Origin: Gulosibacter macacae
Lineage (GTDB): Bacteria > Actinomycetota > Actinomycetes > Actinomycetales > Microbacteriaceae
Reading direction: 5' to 3'
DNA: 64,000 nucleotides
Assembly: GCF_003865375.1 (NCBI RefSeq)
Contig: NZ_RQVS01000008.1
Coordinates: forward strand, 1 to 64,000
The translations under genes and the position numbers were made by a program. Positions 1-8,497 of the stretch are shown piece after piece (position 1 is the stretch's first letter; the number at the start of each line of letters is the position of its first letter). Under the pieces are notes generated by a model, which ran no database searches, had not been told where the DNA came from, and saw nothing but the letters and a program-made list of their open reading frames with translations.

Positions 1-4
1 GGAT

Positions 5-1357
5 TCAGACCCCACCTACACCCTTGATTCCGAAGAGCCTCGTAACGATGACCTCATCCAACGTCACATAGTGCGAACCGTCACCCATGAGCGCAATCTT
101 CGCGGCGTTCACGGCCGTGCATGCCGCGACCGCATTCCGCTCGATGCACGGAATCTGTACGAGCCCACCGATCGGATCACAGGTCAACCCGAGGTGATGC
201 TCCATCGCAATCTCGGCCGCATTCTCAACCTGCGCGGGCGTACCGCCGAGCACCTGCGCGAGCGCACCCGCAGCCATCGACGCCGCCGAACCGACCTCAC
301 CCTGGCAACCCACCTCGGCGCCCGAGATTGAAGCCTGCTTCTTATAGAGCACCCCGATGGCCGCTGCGGTGAGCAAGAAGTCATCGATGACCTGCTGCTT
401 GCGCTCGGCCGACCACTCGGCCACATCCGGCGCATAGTGCGTCGCATAAAAGAGCGCCGCCGGAATGATGCCCGCCGCACCGTTCGTCGGTGCCGTCACC
501 ACGCGACCACCCGAGGCGTTCTCCTCATTCACGGCAATCGCGACGAGGTTGAGCCACTCCTGCCAGAAACGCGGATGCCGGTCAGCATCCTGTTCGCGCA
601 GGCGCCGGTGCCACTCGGGGGCGCGGCGGGGCACATTGAGGCCACCCGGCAGGTTGCCGGTGCGCAAGATCGCCGCATCCTTGCACTGCTCCATAACCTG
701 CCAGATGTTCGCCAGACCGGCCCGCACTTCAGCCTCGCTGCGCTGGACGAGCTCGTTCGCGAACATGACTTCGGGAATCGACAGGCCACTCGCCTCGGTG
801 TGCGCGAGGAGCTGCTCGGCGGTCTCGAAGGGGTACGGCAGTACATCCGGAGTCAGTTCGGTGGCCGCGGGTTCCGCTCCCTCACGCTCGACAAACCCGC
901 CGCCGATTGAGAAGTAGGTCTCGTCACGCAGGCTGGTGCCGTCACCGGCGAGCGCGGCGAAGCGCATCCCGTTCGAGTGCCGTTCGAGCACGGTGAGCGG
1001 ATGCTGAATAAGATCGTCGAGCCCGTACCGAAGCACCGTCGGTTCGCTGAGTTGTGCACCAAGTTGCAACTCACCGGTTGAAGTGATGCGCGCCATTGCC
1101 GCCTCAACCTCGTCCTGTTGCACCGTCTCGGGGTCGTAACCCTCGAGCCCGAGGAGCGCCGCTGGGAAGGTGCCGTGGCCGCGTCCGGTCGCCGCGAGGG
1201 AACCATAGATATCGACGCGCAGTTCGGCTATGCGCGCGAGATCACCTGCCTCAATCAAGCCCGCGACAAATTCGCGCGCGGCGCGCATTGGCCCGACCGT
1301 GTGCGAACTCGACGGACCGATGCCGACCTTGAACAGGTCGAAAACGCTGATCACCAC
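5..1357 (-). CDS. sdaA: L-serine ammonia-lyase (serine deaminase)
   Basis: The enzyme deaminates L-serine to pyruvate and ammonia in the cytoplasm using a [4Fe-4S] cluster. The 450-residue protein has the single-chain layout: an N-terminal beta domain opening with GPSSSHTVGP at residues 14-23, then a catalytic alpha domain. Three cysteines placed like the family's cluster ligands are visible: C351 (EVGCQGEVG), C393 (CDPIGG) and C404 (IPCIERN). It lies 21 bp downstream of gcvH on the same strand and is the last gene seen in the glycine riboswitch operon. Serine made from glycine (glycine cleavage plus serine hydroxymethyltransferase) would therefore be drained to pyruvate. The stop codon is only 4 bases from the window edge, so further operon genes cannot be excluded. 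Confidence 0.96.
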   Translation of the reverse strand: MVISVFDLFKVGIGPSSSHTVGPMRAAREFVAGLIEAGDLARIAELRVDIYGSLAATGRGHGTFPAALLGLEGYDPETVQQDEVEAAMARITSTGELQLGAQLSEPTVLRYGLDDLIQHPLTVLERHSNGMRFAALAGDGTSLRDETYFSIGGGFVEREGAEPAATELTPDVLPYPFETAEQLLAHTEASGLSIPEVMFANELVQRSEAEVRAGLANIWQVMEQCKDAAILRTGNLPGGLNVPRRAPEWHRRLREQDADRHPRFWQEWLNLVAIAVNEENASGGRVVTAPTNGAAGIIPAALFYATHYAPDVAEWSAERKQQVIDDFLLTAAAIGVLYKKQASISGAEVGCQGEVGSAASMAAGALAQVLGGTPAQVENAAEIAMEHHLGLTCDPIGGLVQIPCIERNAVAACTAVNAAKIALMGDGSHYVTLDEVIVTRLFGIKGVGGV

Positions 1358-1378
1358 AGTGCGATGTGCGGGTGCTCG

Positions 1379-1753
1379 CTAGAGCGTGACGTCGTTTTCG
1401 GCGGCGTACTCTTCAGCGCTGAGCAGGGTGCCCTCTTCGCTGACCTCAACCTTGATGAACCAAGCGCCATACGCGTCGGTGTTTACGAGCGCGGGGTCGT
1501 CAACGACCGCGTCGTTGACCTCGACGACCTCGCCGCTCACCGGAGCGAAGAGTTCTGAGACTGCCTTCGTCGACTCAACCTCACCGAAGGTCTCACCGAC
1601 CGTGATCGTGTCGCCGACGGCGGGAAGCTCGATGTAGACCATCTCACCGAGTTCGTCGGCGGCGACCTGGGTGATGCCGATGGCGGCGGGGCTTTCGTCG
1701 GTGATCCACTCGTGTTCGCTCGTGTATCGCAGGCCGGTCTTCACAGTGCTCAT
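1379..1753 (-). CDS. gcvH: Glycine cleavage system H protein
   Basis: This is the lipoyl carrier that shuttles the aminomethyl group between the P and T proteins. It has 124 residues, the usual family length. The lipoyl attachment site is GEVESTKAVSEL, with K63 as the modified lysine, and the N-terminus TSEHEWI is typical of the family. The reading frame stays open further upstream, but ATG at 1753 gives the family-length protein and has a GGAGCAGCACC-type ribosome binding site just upstream. It lies 46 bp downstream of gcvT and is part of the gcvP-gcvT-gcvH-sdaA operon. Confidence 0.96.
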   Translation of the reverse strand: MSTVKTGLRYTSEHEWITDESPAAIGITQVAADELGEMVYIELPAVGDTITVGETFGEVESTKAVSELFAPVSGEVVEVNDAVVDDPALVNTDAYGAWFIKVEVSEEGTLLSAEEYAAENDVTL

Positions 1754-1799
1754 GGTGCTGCTCCTTTGCTGTGCTGGGGTTTGAATAATGCGGATGCGG

Positions 1800-2915
1800 T
1801 TACTTCGCGCGCTGATAGAACGGCAGCTCGACCACGTCGAACGGCTCGCGTTTGCCACGCAGATCCACCTCGACGGTCGTGCCGATCTCGGCGTAGGCCG
1901 GGTCGATCTGCGCCATCGCAATCGGGTACCCGAGGGTGGGGCTCGGCTGTCCGCTCGTGATGCGGCCAATCTCCGCGCCCCCGGGAACGTGCACGGTATA
2001 GCCGGCACGACCCGCGCGACGACCCTGCCCGCGCAGGCCCACGAGTACGCGCGTGCGCGGTGCATCCTTGGCCGTTTCGAGCGCCTCGCGGCCGACGAAC
2101 GATTCTTCCTTCTTGAACGAGACGACGCCTCCAAGTCCCGCCTCGAACGGCGAGATGTCGAGGCCAAGTTCGTTGCCGTAAAGCGGCATGCCAGCTTCCA
2201 TGCGCAGCGAGTCGCGGCAGGCGAGGCCGGCCGGAATCAGGCCGTGCGGCTCGCCAGCCTCGAGCAGTGCTCGCCACAGGGCCGGCAGGTCGTCGTTCGC
2301 GGCGTAGAGCTCGAAGCCGTCTTCGCCCGTGTAGCCAGTGCGGGCAAGCAGCACCTCAACGCCGGCGACCGTCGCGTCGGCGGCCGAATAGAACTTCAAC
2401 TCGTCGACGAGCGCCTGCTGCGCCTCAGGCATGAGGCCGCGCAGGATCTCCACCGACTTCGGCCCCTGCACTGCGATGAGCCCGGTCGTGAGCGATTCAT
2501 CTTCGAGCACGACGTTGAAGCCCGGTGCCCGCTCGGCAAGCGTTGCCGACACAACTTCGGCGTTGCCAGCGTTCGGCACGACGACGAACTCTTCGTCACC
2601 GAGGCGGTAGGTAATGAGGTCGTCGATGATGCCGCCGGTTTCATTCGTGAGGAGCGAATACTTCGCGCGGCCCACGGCGATCGCAGCGAGGTTGCCGGCG
2701 AGCGCGCTATTGAGGAAGCGCGCGGCATCGGGGCCGGTGACGCGAATTTCGCCCATGTGCGAAAGGTCGAATAGCCCGGCCGCCTCACGCACGGCCTGGT
2801 GTTCGGCGAGTTCGCGCGAATAGCGCAGCGGCATTTCCCAGCCGCCAAACTCGGTGAAGTTGGCGCCGAGCTGCGCGTGCTCGTCGTAGAGGGCAGTGCG
2901 CTTCGGTTCAGTCAT
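1800..2915 (-). CDS. gcvT: Glycine cleavage system aminomethyltransferase (T protein)
   Basis: It transfers the one-carbon unit from aminomethyl-lipoyl H protein to tetrahydrofolate, releasing ammonia. The 371-residue protein starts MTEPKRTALYDEHAQLGANFTEF-like with FGGWEMP, and contains LFDLSHMGEI and the C-terminal ASLGYPIAMAQ-type beta-barrel segment (here TLGYPIAMAQID), all characteristic of GcvT. The long open frame extends upstream into the gcvP coding region, so the start was placed at the ATG at 2915, preceded by GAGAAGGACTG. It sits 28 bp downstream of gcvP. Confidence 0.96.
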   Translation of the reverse strand: MTEPKRTALYDEHAQLGANFTEFGGWEMPLRYSRELAEHQAVREAAGLFDLSHMGEIRVTGPDAARFLNSALAGNLAAIAVGRAKYSLLTNETGGIIDDLITYRLGDEEFVVVPNAGNAEVVSATLAERAPGFNVVLEDESLTTGLIAVQGPKSVEILRGLMPEAQQALVDELKFYSAADATVAGVEVLLARTGYTGEDGFELYAANDDLPALWRALLEAGEPHGLIPAGLACRDSLRMEAGMPLYGNELGLDISPFEAGLGGVVSFKKEESFVGREALETAKDAPRTRVLVGLRGQGRRAGRAGYTVHVPGGAEIGRITSGQPSPTLGYPIAMAQIDPAYAEIGTTVEVDLRGKREPFDVVELPFYQRAK

Positions 2916-2943
2916 CGTGCAGTCCTTCTCTCGTGCGTGGCGG

Positions 2944-5805
2944 CTACTCGGCGGTTTCGAACGCTTCGGGCGGCGGGCAGGAGCACACCAGATTGCGGTC
3001 GCCATAGGCACCTTCGATGCGCGAGACCGGCGAGAAGTACTTCTGCTCGCGCAGGCTCGCAACCGGGAATGCGGCCTGCTCGCGGCTGTAGGGGTAGGGC
3101 CACTCATCGCCGGTGACGACGATGGCCGGATGCGGTGCGTTGCGCAGCACCGACTGCTCGAGTTCAACTTCGCCGTCGATGATCGCCTGGATCTCGGCGC
3201 GAATGACGATCATCGCCTCGATGAAGCGATCGATCTCGCCGAGGTCTTCCGACTCGGTCGGCTCGACCATGAGCGTGCCGGCGACCGGGAACGCGAGGGT
3301 CGGCGCGTGGAAACCGAAGTCGATGAGCCGCTTCGCCACATCCTCGGCGGTCACGCCCGAGGCGGCCGTGAGGGCGCGCAGATCAAGGATGCACTCGTGG
3401 GCCACGAGGCCGGTTTCGCCGGTGTAGAGCACCGGGAAGTGTTCGGTAAGGCGTGCGGCAATGTAGTTCGCGCTGAGGAGCGCGATCTTCGTCGCGACCG
3501 TGAGCCCTTCGCCGCCCATCATGGCGATGTAGGCGTAGGAGATCGGCAAAACGCCGGCCGATCCGAAGAGGGTCGCGACTACCGGCACACCCTCGGCGAC
3601 GTGGAACTCTCCCGTCGGGTCGCCCGGCAGGAACGGCACCAGGTGCTCGGCAACCGCAACCGGACCAACACCCGGGCCACCGCCACCGTGCGGAATCGCA
3701 AAGGTCTTGTGCAGATTGAGGTGCGACACATCGCCACCGAACTTGCCGGGCTTCGCGAGGCCGACGAGTGCGTTCATATTCGCGCCGTCGATGTAGACCT
3801 GGCCCCCGGCGGCATGCACGCGCTCGCACACATCGCGCACATCGGCGTCGTAGACCCCATAGGTTGAGGGGTAGGTGATCATGATCGCTGCGAGCGCATC
3901 GCGGTGCTGTTCGATCTTCGCGTCGAGGTCGGCGAGGTCGATCGTTCCGGTGTCGGTGTTCTTCACGACGACGACGCGCATCCCAGCGAGCACCGCCGAG
4001 GCCGCGTTCGTGCCGTGCGCCGAGGCGGGGATGAGGCAGATGTCACGCTGCGCATCCCCGTTGGCGAGGTGGTAGCGGCGAATGGCGAGCAGGCCCGCGT
4101 ACTCGCCCTGCGAGCCAGCGTTCGGCTGCAGCGAGATACCCGCGTAGCCGGTGATTTCGATGAGGCGACCTTCGAGATCGGCGATGAGTTCGCGCCAACC
4201 GGTCGATTGCTCGGCCGGCACATAGGGGTGAATTTTCGCGAACTCGGGCCACGAAATCGACTCCATCTCGGCGGTCGAATTGAGCTTCATGGTGCACGAG
4301 CCGAGCGGAATCATCGAGCGGTCAAGCGCGAGGTCGCGGTCCGAGAGCTTCCGCAGGTAACGGAGCATCTGCGTTTCCGAGCGCACCGAATTGAAAATCG
4401 GATGCGTGAGGTACTCGCTCGTGCGCACGAGGGCTGGGTCGAAACCGAAGTCGCCGGGCTCGTGGCGAGCATCCTCATTGATGGCTGCATCAAAGACGGC
4501 CGCGACGCCCGCGACGGTGGCTGCGTCGGTCGTTTCGTCGAACGAGGCACTCAGCGTGTCGGCGTCGATGCGGCGCAGGTTGTAGCCCGCTTCGACCGCC
4601 GCTTCGGCGAATCCCGCAGCCTGGCCGGGGACGCGCACGCGCACGGTGTCGAAGAAGGAGTCGCTTGCGAGCTCGAAACCTGCGGCCCGGAGTGCGTCAG
4701 CAAAGTCGCGCGCATGGGCGTGGGTGCGCTCGGCGATCGCCTTGAGGCCACCGGGCCCGTGATAGACGACATACATGGATGCGGTGATCGCAAGGAGTGC
4801 CTGCGCGGTACAGATATTGCTCGTCGCCTTTTCGCGGCGGATGTGTTGCTCGCGAGTCTGGAGGGCGAGGCGATAGGCCGGGCGACCCTGCTGGTCCTTC
4901 GAGACGCCGACGAGCCGACCCGGCAGATTACGCTCGAGACCCTCGCGCACGGCAAGGTAGGCGGCGTGCGGGCCGCCGAAGAAGAGCGGCACGCCCAGGC
5001 GCTGGGTGTTGCCAACGGCGATGTCCGCATCCTGTTCACCGGGCGGGGTGATGAGGGTGAGGGCGAGGAGGTCAGCAATGATCGTGACCATCGCGCCACG
5101 TTCTTTCGCGGCCGCGATGATTTCGTGCTGATCGACGACGGCGCCGTTGTCGCCGGGCTGCTGCAATACGATGCCGGCGATCTCGCCTTCGGGAAGGCTT
5201 TCGCTCAAATCGGTGACCTCGACCTCGAAGTCGAGCGCTTCGGCCCGACCCCGCACCACCGCAATGGTCTGCGGGAAGATGTTCGCGTCGAGCACGATCT
5301 TTGCGCTCGCCTTCGCCTTGTTTGCGCGGCGCATGAGCAGCACCGCTTCGGCTGTGGCCGAGCTCTCATCAAGCATGGATGCATTGGCAATCGGCAGACC
5401 GGTGAGGTCGGCCACCATGGTCTGGAAGTTGAGGAGCGCTTCGAGGCGGCCCTGTGAGATTTCGGCCTGGTAAGGCGTGTAGGCGGTGTACCAGGCGGGG
5501 TTCTCGAGCACCTTGCGCAGGATGATCGGCGGGGTGAAGGTGCCGTAGAAGCCCTGGCCGATGAGTTGCGTCTTGACCACGTTCTTGTTGGCGAGCGCGT
5601 GGAGATCGGCGAGGATCTGCTGTTCGCTGCGGCCCTCGGGGAGGTTGAGCGGCTCGTGTTCGCGGATGTCGGCGGGGACTGCCGCATCAACGAGCGCGTC
5701 GACCGAGTCGTAGCCGAGCGCGTCGAGCATGGTGCGCTGATCTTCGGGCGTGGTCACGCCAATGTGACGCGAGGGGAACGTGCCAGGCACAGGATGGGTG
5801 TTCAC
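2944..5805 (-). CDS. gcvP: Glycine dehydrogenase (decarboxylating), P protein
   Basis: This PLP enzyme decarboxylates glycine and loads the aminomethyl group on lipoyl-GcvH. The 953-residue homodimeric-type P protein is a fusion of the two halves that are separate genes in some bacteria. The PLP lysine is K700 in [16 protein letters not shown], and the N-terminal FPSRHIG motif is present. The start is the GTG at 5805, five bases after a GGAGG sequence; the frame stays open upstream through the riboswitch, but that part is not protein-like. It is the first gene of the operon and lies directly downstream of the glycine riboswitch. Confidence 0.96.
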   Translation of the reverse strand: MNTHPVPGTFPSRHIGVTTPEDQRTMLDALGYDSVDALVDAAVPADIREHEPLNLPEGRSEQQILADLHALANKNVVKTQLIGQGFYGTFTPPIILRKVLENPAWYTAYTPYQAEISQGRLEALLNFQTMVADLTGLPIANASMLDESSATAEAVLLMRRANKAKASAKIVLDANIFPQTIAVVRGRAEALDFEVEVTDLSESLPEGEIAGIVLQQPGDNGAVVDQHEIIAAAKERGAMVTIIADLLALTLITPPGEQDADIAVGNTQRLGVPLFFGGPHAAYLAVREGLERNLPGRLVGVSKDQQGRPAYRLALQTREQHIRREKATSNICTAQALLAITASMYVVYHGPGGLKAIAERTHAHARDFADALRAAGFELASDSFFDTVRVRVPGQAAGFAEAAVEAGYNLRRIDADTLSASFDETTDAATVAGVAAVFDAAINEDARHEPGDFGFDPALVRTSEYLTHPIFNSVRSETQMLRYLRKLSDRDLALDRSMIPLGSCTMKLNSTAEMESISWPEFAKIHPYVPAEQSTGWRELIADLEGRLIEITGYAGISLQPNAGSQGEYAGLLAIRRYHLANGDAQRDICLIPASAHGTNAASAVLAGMRVVVVKNTDTGTIDLADLDAKIEQHRDALAAIMITYPSTYGVYDADVRDVCERVHAAGGQVYIDGANMNALVGLAKPGKFGGDVSHLNLHKTFAIPHGGGGPGVGPVAVAEHLVPFLPGDPTGEFHVAEGVPVVATLFGSAGVLPISYAYIAMMGGEGLTVATKIALLSANYIAARLTEHFPVLYTGETGLVAHECILDLRALTAASGVTAEDVAKRLIDFGFHAPTLAFPVAGTLMVEPTESEDLGEIDRFIEAMIVIRAEIQAIIDGEVELEQSVLRNAPHPAIVVTGDEWPYPYSREQAAFPVASLREQKYFSPVSRIEGAYGDRNLVCSCPPPEAFETAE

Positions 5806-5852
5806 GAGGACCTCCGGGCTCTGCCGCGCAACCTTGCGCGACTTCCATTGTG

Positions 5853-6040
5853 GTCCTCCCCATCTGTGATGAGACCTGAGAGATTCGAGCGCGGGGTGTG
5901 CGCTCTTGCACCTTCGGTGAGCTCGGTTGCGGCCGAGCTGCTTTGCAGATGTGCCCAATCTTGGCGGTACGGGGGCCTGAGAGATTCGTGGGGAGGAATT
6001 GCTCCTACGGCGCCGGTTTGGGGGCCGGACTCTCCCGCCA
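5853..6040 (-). promoter_or_regulatory. Tandem glycine riboswitch
   Basis: Read on the minus strand, the leader of gcvP contains two consecutive glycine aptamers. The first runs from GCGGGAGAGTCC near 6040 through CGCCGTAGGAGCAA and ends with AATCTCTCAGGCCC near 5970. The second runs from about 5955 through ACCGAAGGTGCAAG and AATCTCTCAGGT to CAGATGGGGAGG near 5853. These blocks are the conserved core of the glycine riboswitch family, and tandem arrangement is typical. In this family glycine binding normally turns on gcv expression. The basis is direct sequence match to remembered consensus blocks; no covariance search was run. Confidence 0.93.
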
Positions 6041-6042
6041 AG

Positions 6043-6072
6043 ATTCATTGGCGTGTTCGGTTATTGGGTCAA
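6043..6072 (-). promoter_or_regulatory. Putative housekeeping promoter of the gcv operon
   Basis: On the minus strand a TTGACC -35 element (6067-6072) is followed after 18 bases by ATGAAT (6043-6048), just upstream of the first riboswitch aptamer. The -35 is good and the -10 is weak. Position relative to the aptamer is the main support. Confidence 0.4.
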
Positions 6073-6074
6073 GG

Positions 6075-6458
6075 TTAGCGTGCTGCGACATCCTCGCGTG
6101 CAGAGGCGCCCTCCTCGCGTGCTGAGGCTCTCGAAGCACCGCCACTCGGCGCGAGCTTGAGCCCGACAACGGCACCAACGATGCCCGCAATGAAGACCGC
6201 CTTCGCCCACGAGAACACCTCGGCTCCGGTCGCCATCGCGTAGATCACCGTGAGCGCCGCGCCGATACCAACCCATACGGCGTAGGCCGTGCCGATTGGG
6301 ATGTGTTTCGCCGCCCAGCCGAGGCCAAGCATGCTCAGCACGATCGCGATACCGAACACGATGGTTGGGCCCGGTTCGCTAAGTCCGTTCGACAGGCCCA
6401 GCGCCGTGGCCCACACCGCCTCAAACACCGCACTAATAACGAGCACGAGCCACGGCAT
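6075..6458 (-). CDS. SMR-family exporter subunit (probable guanidinium exporter, second gene)
   Basis: This is a small four-helix inner membrane protein of the small multidrug resistance family. It has the hallmark N-terminal SAVFEAVWATAL with the conserved membrane glutamate at residue 13, and the PIGTAYAVWVGIG block in helix 3. It is 127 residues, about 20 longer than its partner. The extra C-terminal tail is hydrophilic and is encoded by a dispersed palindromic repeat that has entered the 3' end of the gene. Its ATG directly abuts the TAG of the upstream SMR gene, so the two are co-translated and may form a heterodimer. The guanidine-III-like leader upstream suggests guanidinium (Gdx-type) rather than broad drug export; this is inference. 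Confidence 0.88.
   Translation of the reverse strand: MPWLVLVISAVFEAVWATALGLSNGLSEPGPTIVFGIAIVLSMLGLGWAAKHIPIGTAYAVWVGIGAALTVIYAMATGAEVFSWAKAVFIAGIVGAVVGLKLAPSGGASRASAREEGASAREDVAAR
6119..6139. repeat. 21-bp dispersed palindrome inside an SMR gene
   Basis: GTGCTGAGG-CTCTCGAAGCAC lies within the last 20 codons of the 6075-6458 gene. It is identical in core to the copy at 42288-42308 and encodes part of the extra hydrophilic tail. Confidence 0.75.
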
Positions 6459-6773
6459 CTAGCTCACCACCTTGAGGCCGACGATCGAGCCCACCAGCAG
6501 GAGTAACAACAGGATGCGCACAATCGTCGCCCGCTCTTCGCCGCGGATGATCGAGACAGTCACCGTAAGCGTCGCGCCGATGCCGACCCAGACGGCGTAG
6601 GAGGTGCCGGTGGGGAGTTCGCTCATCGCGTAGGCGAGCCCAATCATGCTCACCGTCATGGCGACGAAGAAGATGACCGTCGGCCAGAGTTTCTTGAAGC
6701 CCTTGGATGCGCCGAGCGCCGACGCCCAGACCGCTTCGAGTACGCCCGAAAGAATGAGGATGAGCCAAGCCAT
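6459..6773 (-). CDS. SMR-family exporter subunit (probable guanidinium exporter, first gene)
   Basis: The 104-residue protein has four predicted membrane helices. SGVLEAVWASALGAS carries the essential glutamate at residue 13, and PTGTSYAVWVGIG is the family signature in helix 3. It is the first gene of a two-gene operon whose short leader contains a guanidine-III riboswitch candidate. The ribosome binding site GGAAGG (around 6781-6787) sits directly at the 3' edge of that structure, which fits translational control. SMR pairs can also be small-drug exporters, and paralogue assignment by sequence alone is uncertain; the leader is the main reason to prefer guanidinium. Confidence 0.9.
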   Translation of the reverse strand: MAWLILILSGVLEAVWASALGASKGFKKLWPTVIFFVAMTVSMIGLAYAMSELPTGTSYAVWVGIGATLTVTVSIIRGEERATIVRILLLLLLVGSIVGLKVVS

Positions 6774-6784
6774 GACTAGCCTTC

Positions 6785-6828
6785 CGAGTCAGTCTTGTCG
6801 CTTGGCGGGTACTGCTCCCTCGTCCGCA
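6785..6828 (-). promoter_or_regulatory. Guanidine-III riboswitch candidate
   Basis: On the minus strand the leader holds GGACGAGG (6818-6825), GTACCC (6807-6812) and GACAAGAC (6792-6799) in that order. Order and spacing closely follow the guanidine-III (mini-ykkC-III) class known from actinobacteria, a compact pseudoknot that binds guanidinium. GCGG at the 5' edge can pair with the CCGC after GTA. The ribosome binding site of the first SMR gene follows immediately. A -10-like TAGAAT lies at 6853-6858, placing the transcription start about 20 bases upstream of the aptamer. Confidence 0.8.
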
Positions 6829-6949
6829 GAACCCGTGGGGTTCTCTGCTCGAATTCTAGCTCGGCGTTTCGCGACCCCATGAATTGATCTGCGCGGGTTG
6901 GCCGGCCATCGACAGGTAACTGACCTGTACCGCCTGGAAATGGCAGCAC

Positions 6950-6980
6950 TCGACCGCATTTCATAGCACGTTGCTATATT
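6950..6980 (+). promoter_or_regulatory. Promoter and palindromic operator of the MNT/HEPN pair, probably leaderless
   Basis: A perfect inverted repeat ATAGCA-CGT-TGCTAT lies at 6963-6977 and overlaps a -10 element TATATT (6975-6980). TCGACC at 6950-6955 can serve as -35 with a 19-base spacer. The ATG at 6987 is only six bases after the -10, so the transcript would start at or next to the start codon. The palindrome is a natural binding site for the HTH domain of the first gene, which suggests autorepression. Confidence 0.6.
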
Positions 6981-6986
6981 GCGCGC

Positions 6987-7457
6987 ATGGCTCGTTTCGA
7001 CCCCGCCCAGGCACCGGAGTTGATTCGGCGCGCCCGTTTGGATGCTGGCCTCACGCAGGCCGAACTCGCTCGCCGTGCGGACTTACGACAGCCGAGCCTC
7101 GCCCAGATGGAGTCAGGCGCGAGAAACGTATCCGCTGAGATGCTCGAACGCGTACTGCGAGCCGCCGACTACCGACCTTCATTGCCGCTCGCCGCTCACG
7201 CGGCCGAGATTGTTGCAGCAGCCGCCCGCCGAGGACTCTCCAACATTCGAGTGTTCGGTTCGACCGCTCAGGGGACAGATGGCTTTGAGAGTGACATTGA
7301 TCTCCTGGTAACTCCCGGTCACACCACCGACCTCTTCGACTTGGCTTTGTTCAGTGACGACGTGCAGCGACTCACCGGGTTCCGAACAGACATCGTGTCA
7401 GACGGTGGCGATGAGGTGTTCCTGGCGGCAATCGCGCGTGAGGCAGTGCCCCTGTGA
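6987..7457 (+). CDS. HTH-MNT nucleotidyltransferase antitoxin of a HEPN/MNT module
   Basis: The 156-residue protein joins an XRE-type helix-turn-helix (residues about 10-60, with GLTQAELARRADLRQPSLAQMESG) to a minimal nucleotidyltransferase domain. The latter has GSTAQGTDGFESDIDLLV, that is GS at 91-92 and the metal-binding D103 and D105. MNT proteins of this type neutralise a neighbouring HEPN RNase, in studied cases by adding AMP to it. Here the fused HTH probably also makes it the autorepressor. It overlaps the HEPN gene by four bases. No other defence gene is linked apart from the Fic module about 1 kb away. Confidence 0.85.
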   Translation: MARFDPAQAPELIRRARLDAGLTQAELARRADLRQPSLAQMESGARNVSAEMLERVLRAADYRPSLPLAAHAAEIVAAAARRGLSNIRVFGSTAQGTDGFESDIDLLVTPGHTTDLFDLALFSDDVQRLTGFRTDIVSDGGDEVFLAAIAREAVPL

Positions 7458-7855
7458 TGTCTATGAGCGATGACCCTGGTTTCGAACCACGACCACGTCG
7501 TGAGACTGTGTCCGCCACAAGCTTCGACCGTGCCAATTTTCGGGCCGAGTTGCAGCGAATCCAACGACGAATTGACGCGGTGACGGCGACCGACCGCAAG
7601 GACTTCGCCGAAGGACATCCGAGCTACGACGTCGCGAGCATGATCATCATCCGACTTGCCGCGCTACTCGAGCGGACCGAGTTCCACGACGCAACGCAGC
7701 AACTGACTCTGGACGAAATTGCTGCGATCAAGACCACGAGAAATATCGTTGCCCATGCCGGGTATCGAGGAATGAACGATGACTTGTTTTGGGCCGCCGT
7801 GACGGTGCGAGTACCCAAGATGCTTGCCCGGTTGCTCGAGTGGGGTAAGGGCTGA
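7454..7855 (+). CDS. HEPN-domain toxin (putative RNase) of a HEPN/MNT module
   Basis: The 133-residue all-helical protein carries RNIVAH (residues 96-101), the R-X4-H active-site motif of HEPN ribonucleases, followed by a conserved tyrosine at 104. A GTG start at 7454 overlaps the stop of the MNT gene by four bases; ATG codons at 7457 and 7463 are alternative starts. It pairs with the upstream HTH-MNT protein as a type VII-like toxin-antitoxin system. Length and context fit the HepT family, though the sequence is divergent enough that I rely on the motif and the neighbour. Confidence 0.78.
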   Translation: MMSMSDDPGFEPRPRRETVSATSFDRANFRAELQRIQRRIDAVTATDRKDFAEGHPSYDVASMIIIRLAALLERTEFHDATQQLTLDEIAAIKTTRNIVAHAGYRGMNDDLFWAAVTVRVPKMLARLLEWGKG

Positions 7856-7924
7856 CGAAGCGTTACCCAGCATGGGAAGACTTGCCTTGAGGTCGAAGCG
7901 CGCAAGCTACCGAGACTTCACGGA

Positions 7925-8446
7925 CTAGCGATCCGCTGCGAGCATCCCGTAGATTACCGTGTCGGTCCACTCACCCTTAGACCACCAGTCTTGGCGCAAA
8001 TGCGCTTCGCGGGTCATCCCGACACGTTCGGCGAGGCGCGCCGAACCGGTGTTTCGTGCATCCATTTGTGCTGCGACCCGATGCACGCGGTAGTGATCAA
8101 AGGCGAGATCGAGCACGGCGGTCACGGCTTCGGCGGCGAAGCCCCTGCCACCGAAGCGCGGATCGAGTACCCAGCCGATCTCGGCGACTCGGCGTTCCGC
8201 GTCGGTGAACCAGAGGAGCGCCTCGCCAATCGGCTCGCCGGCATGCTCGATGGCGAGCACGAGCACCTTGGCCTCACCGTCGAGGTCATTCTTCGCAAGC
8301 CGCTCTTCGACCCGAGTCTCCGCGACCTCCTGAGTCCACGGCTCTTCCAGCAGGTAGCGCGCGACCTCGGGCTGGGAATAGAGGGCATGCATCCATGCAA
8401 CGTCGCCAGCCTGATGAACTCGCAACTCGAGGCGCTCAGTGCTCAT
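7925..8446 (-). CDS. GNAT-family N-acetyltransferase (RimJ/RimL-like)
   Basis: The 173-residue protein opens with STERLELRVHQAGD, the usual first strand of RimJ/RimL-type acetyltransferases. It contains EIGWVLDPRFGGRGFAAEAV, whose RGFAAEA segment is the acetyl-CoA pyrophosphate-binding motif A, and ends with NTGSARLAERVGM. The substrate cannot be inferred. I chose the ATG at 8446 because homologues start at this strand and GGAG precedes it; the ATG at 8467 would add seven residues. It lies between the HEPN module and a tRNA-Ala copy. Confidence 0.85.
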   Translation of the reverse strand: MSTERLELRVHQAGDVAWMHALYSQPEVARYLLEEPWTQEVAETRVEERLAKNDLDGEAKVLVLAIEHAGEPIGEALLWFTDAERRVAEIGWVLDPRFGGRGFAAEAVTAVLDLAFDHYRVHRVAAQMDARNTGSARLAERVGMTREAHLRQDWWSKGEWTDTVIYGMLAADR

Positions 8447-8497
8447 GGGCAGTGCTCCAGAAGTCATAGAGACACCCTGCTGCGGAGGAAATATTTG

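Noticed and set aside
2896-5457. Long plus-strand open frames (up to 517 codons) opposite gcvP
   Set aside because: They lie antisense to an unmistakable gcvP, and show Arg/Asp/Val-rich shadow composition caused by high GC in the third codon position.
6829-6847. AGAACCC-CAC-GGGTTCT hairpin considered as a guanidine-II element
   Set aside because: Its loop does not present the ACGR tetraloop required, and there is no second matching hairpin; the guanidine-III blocks next to it fit better.
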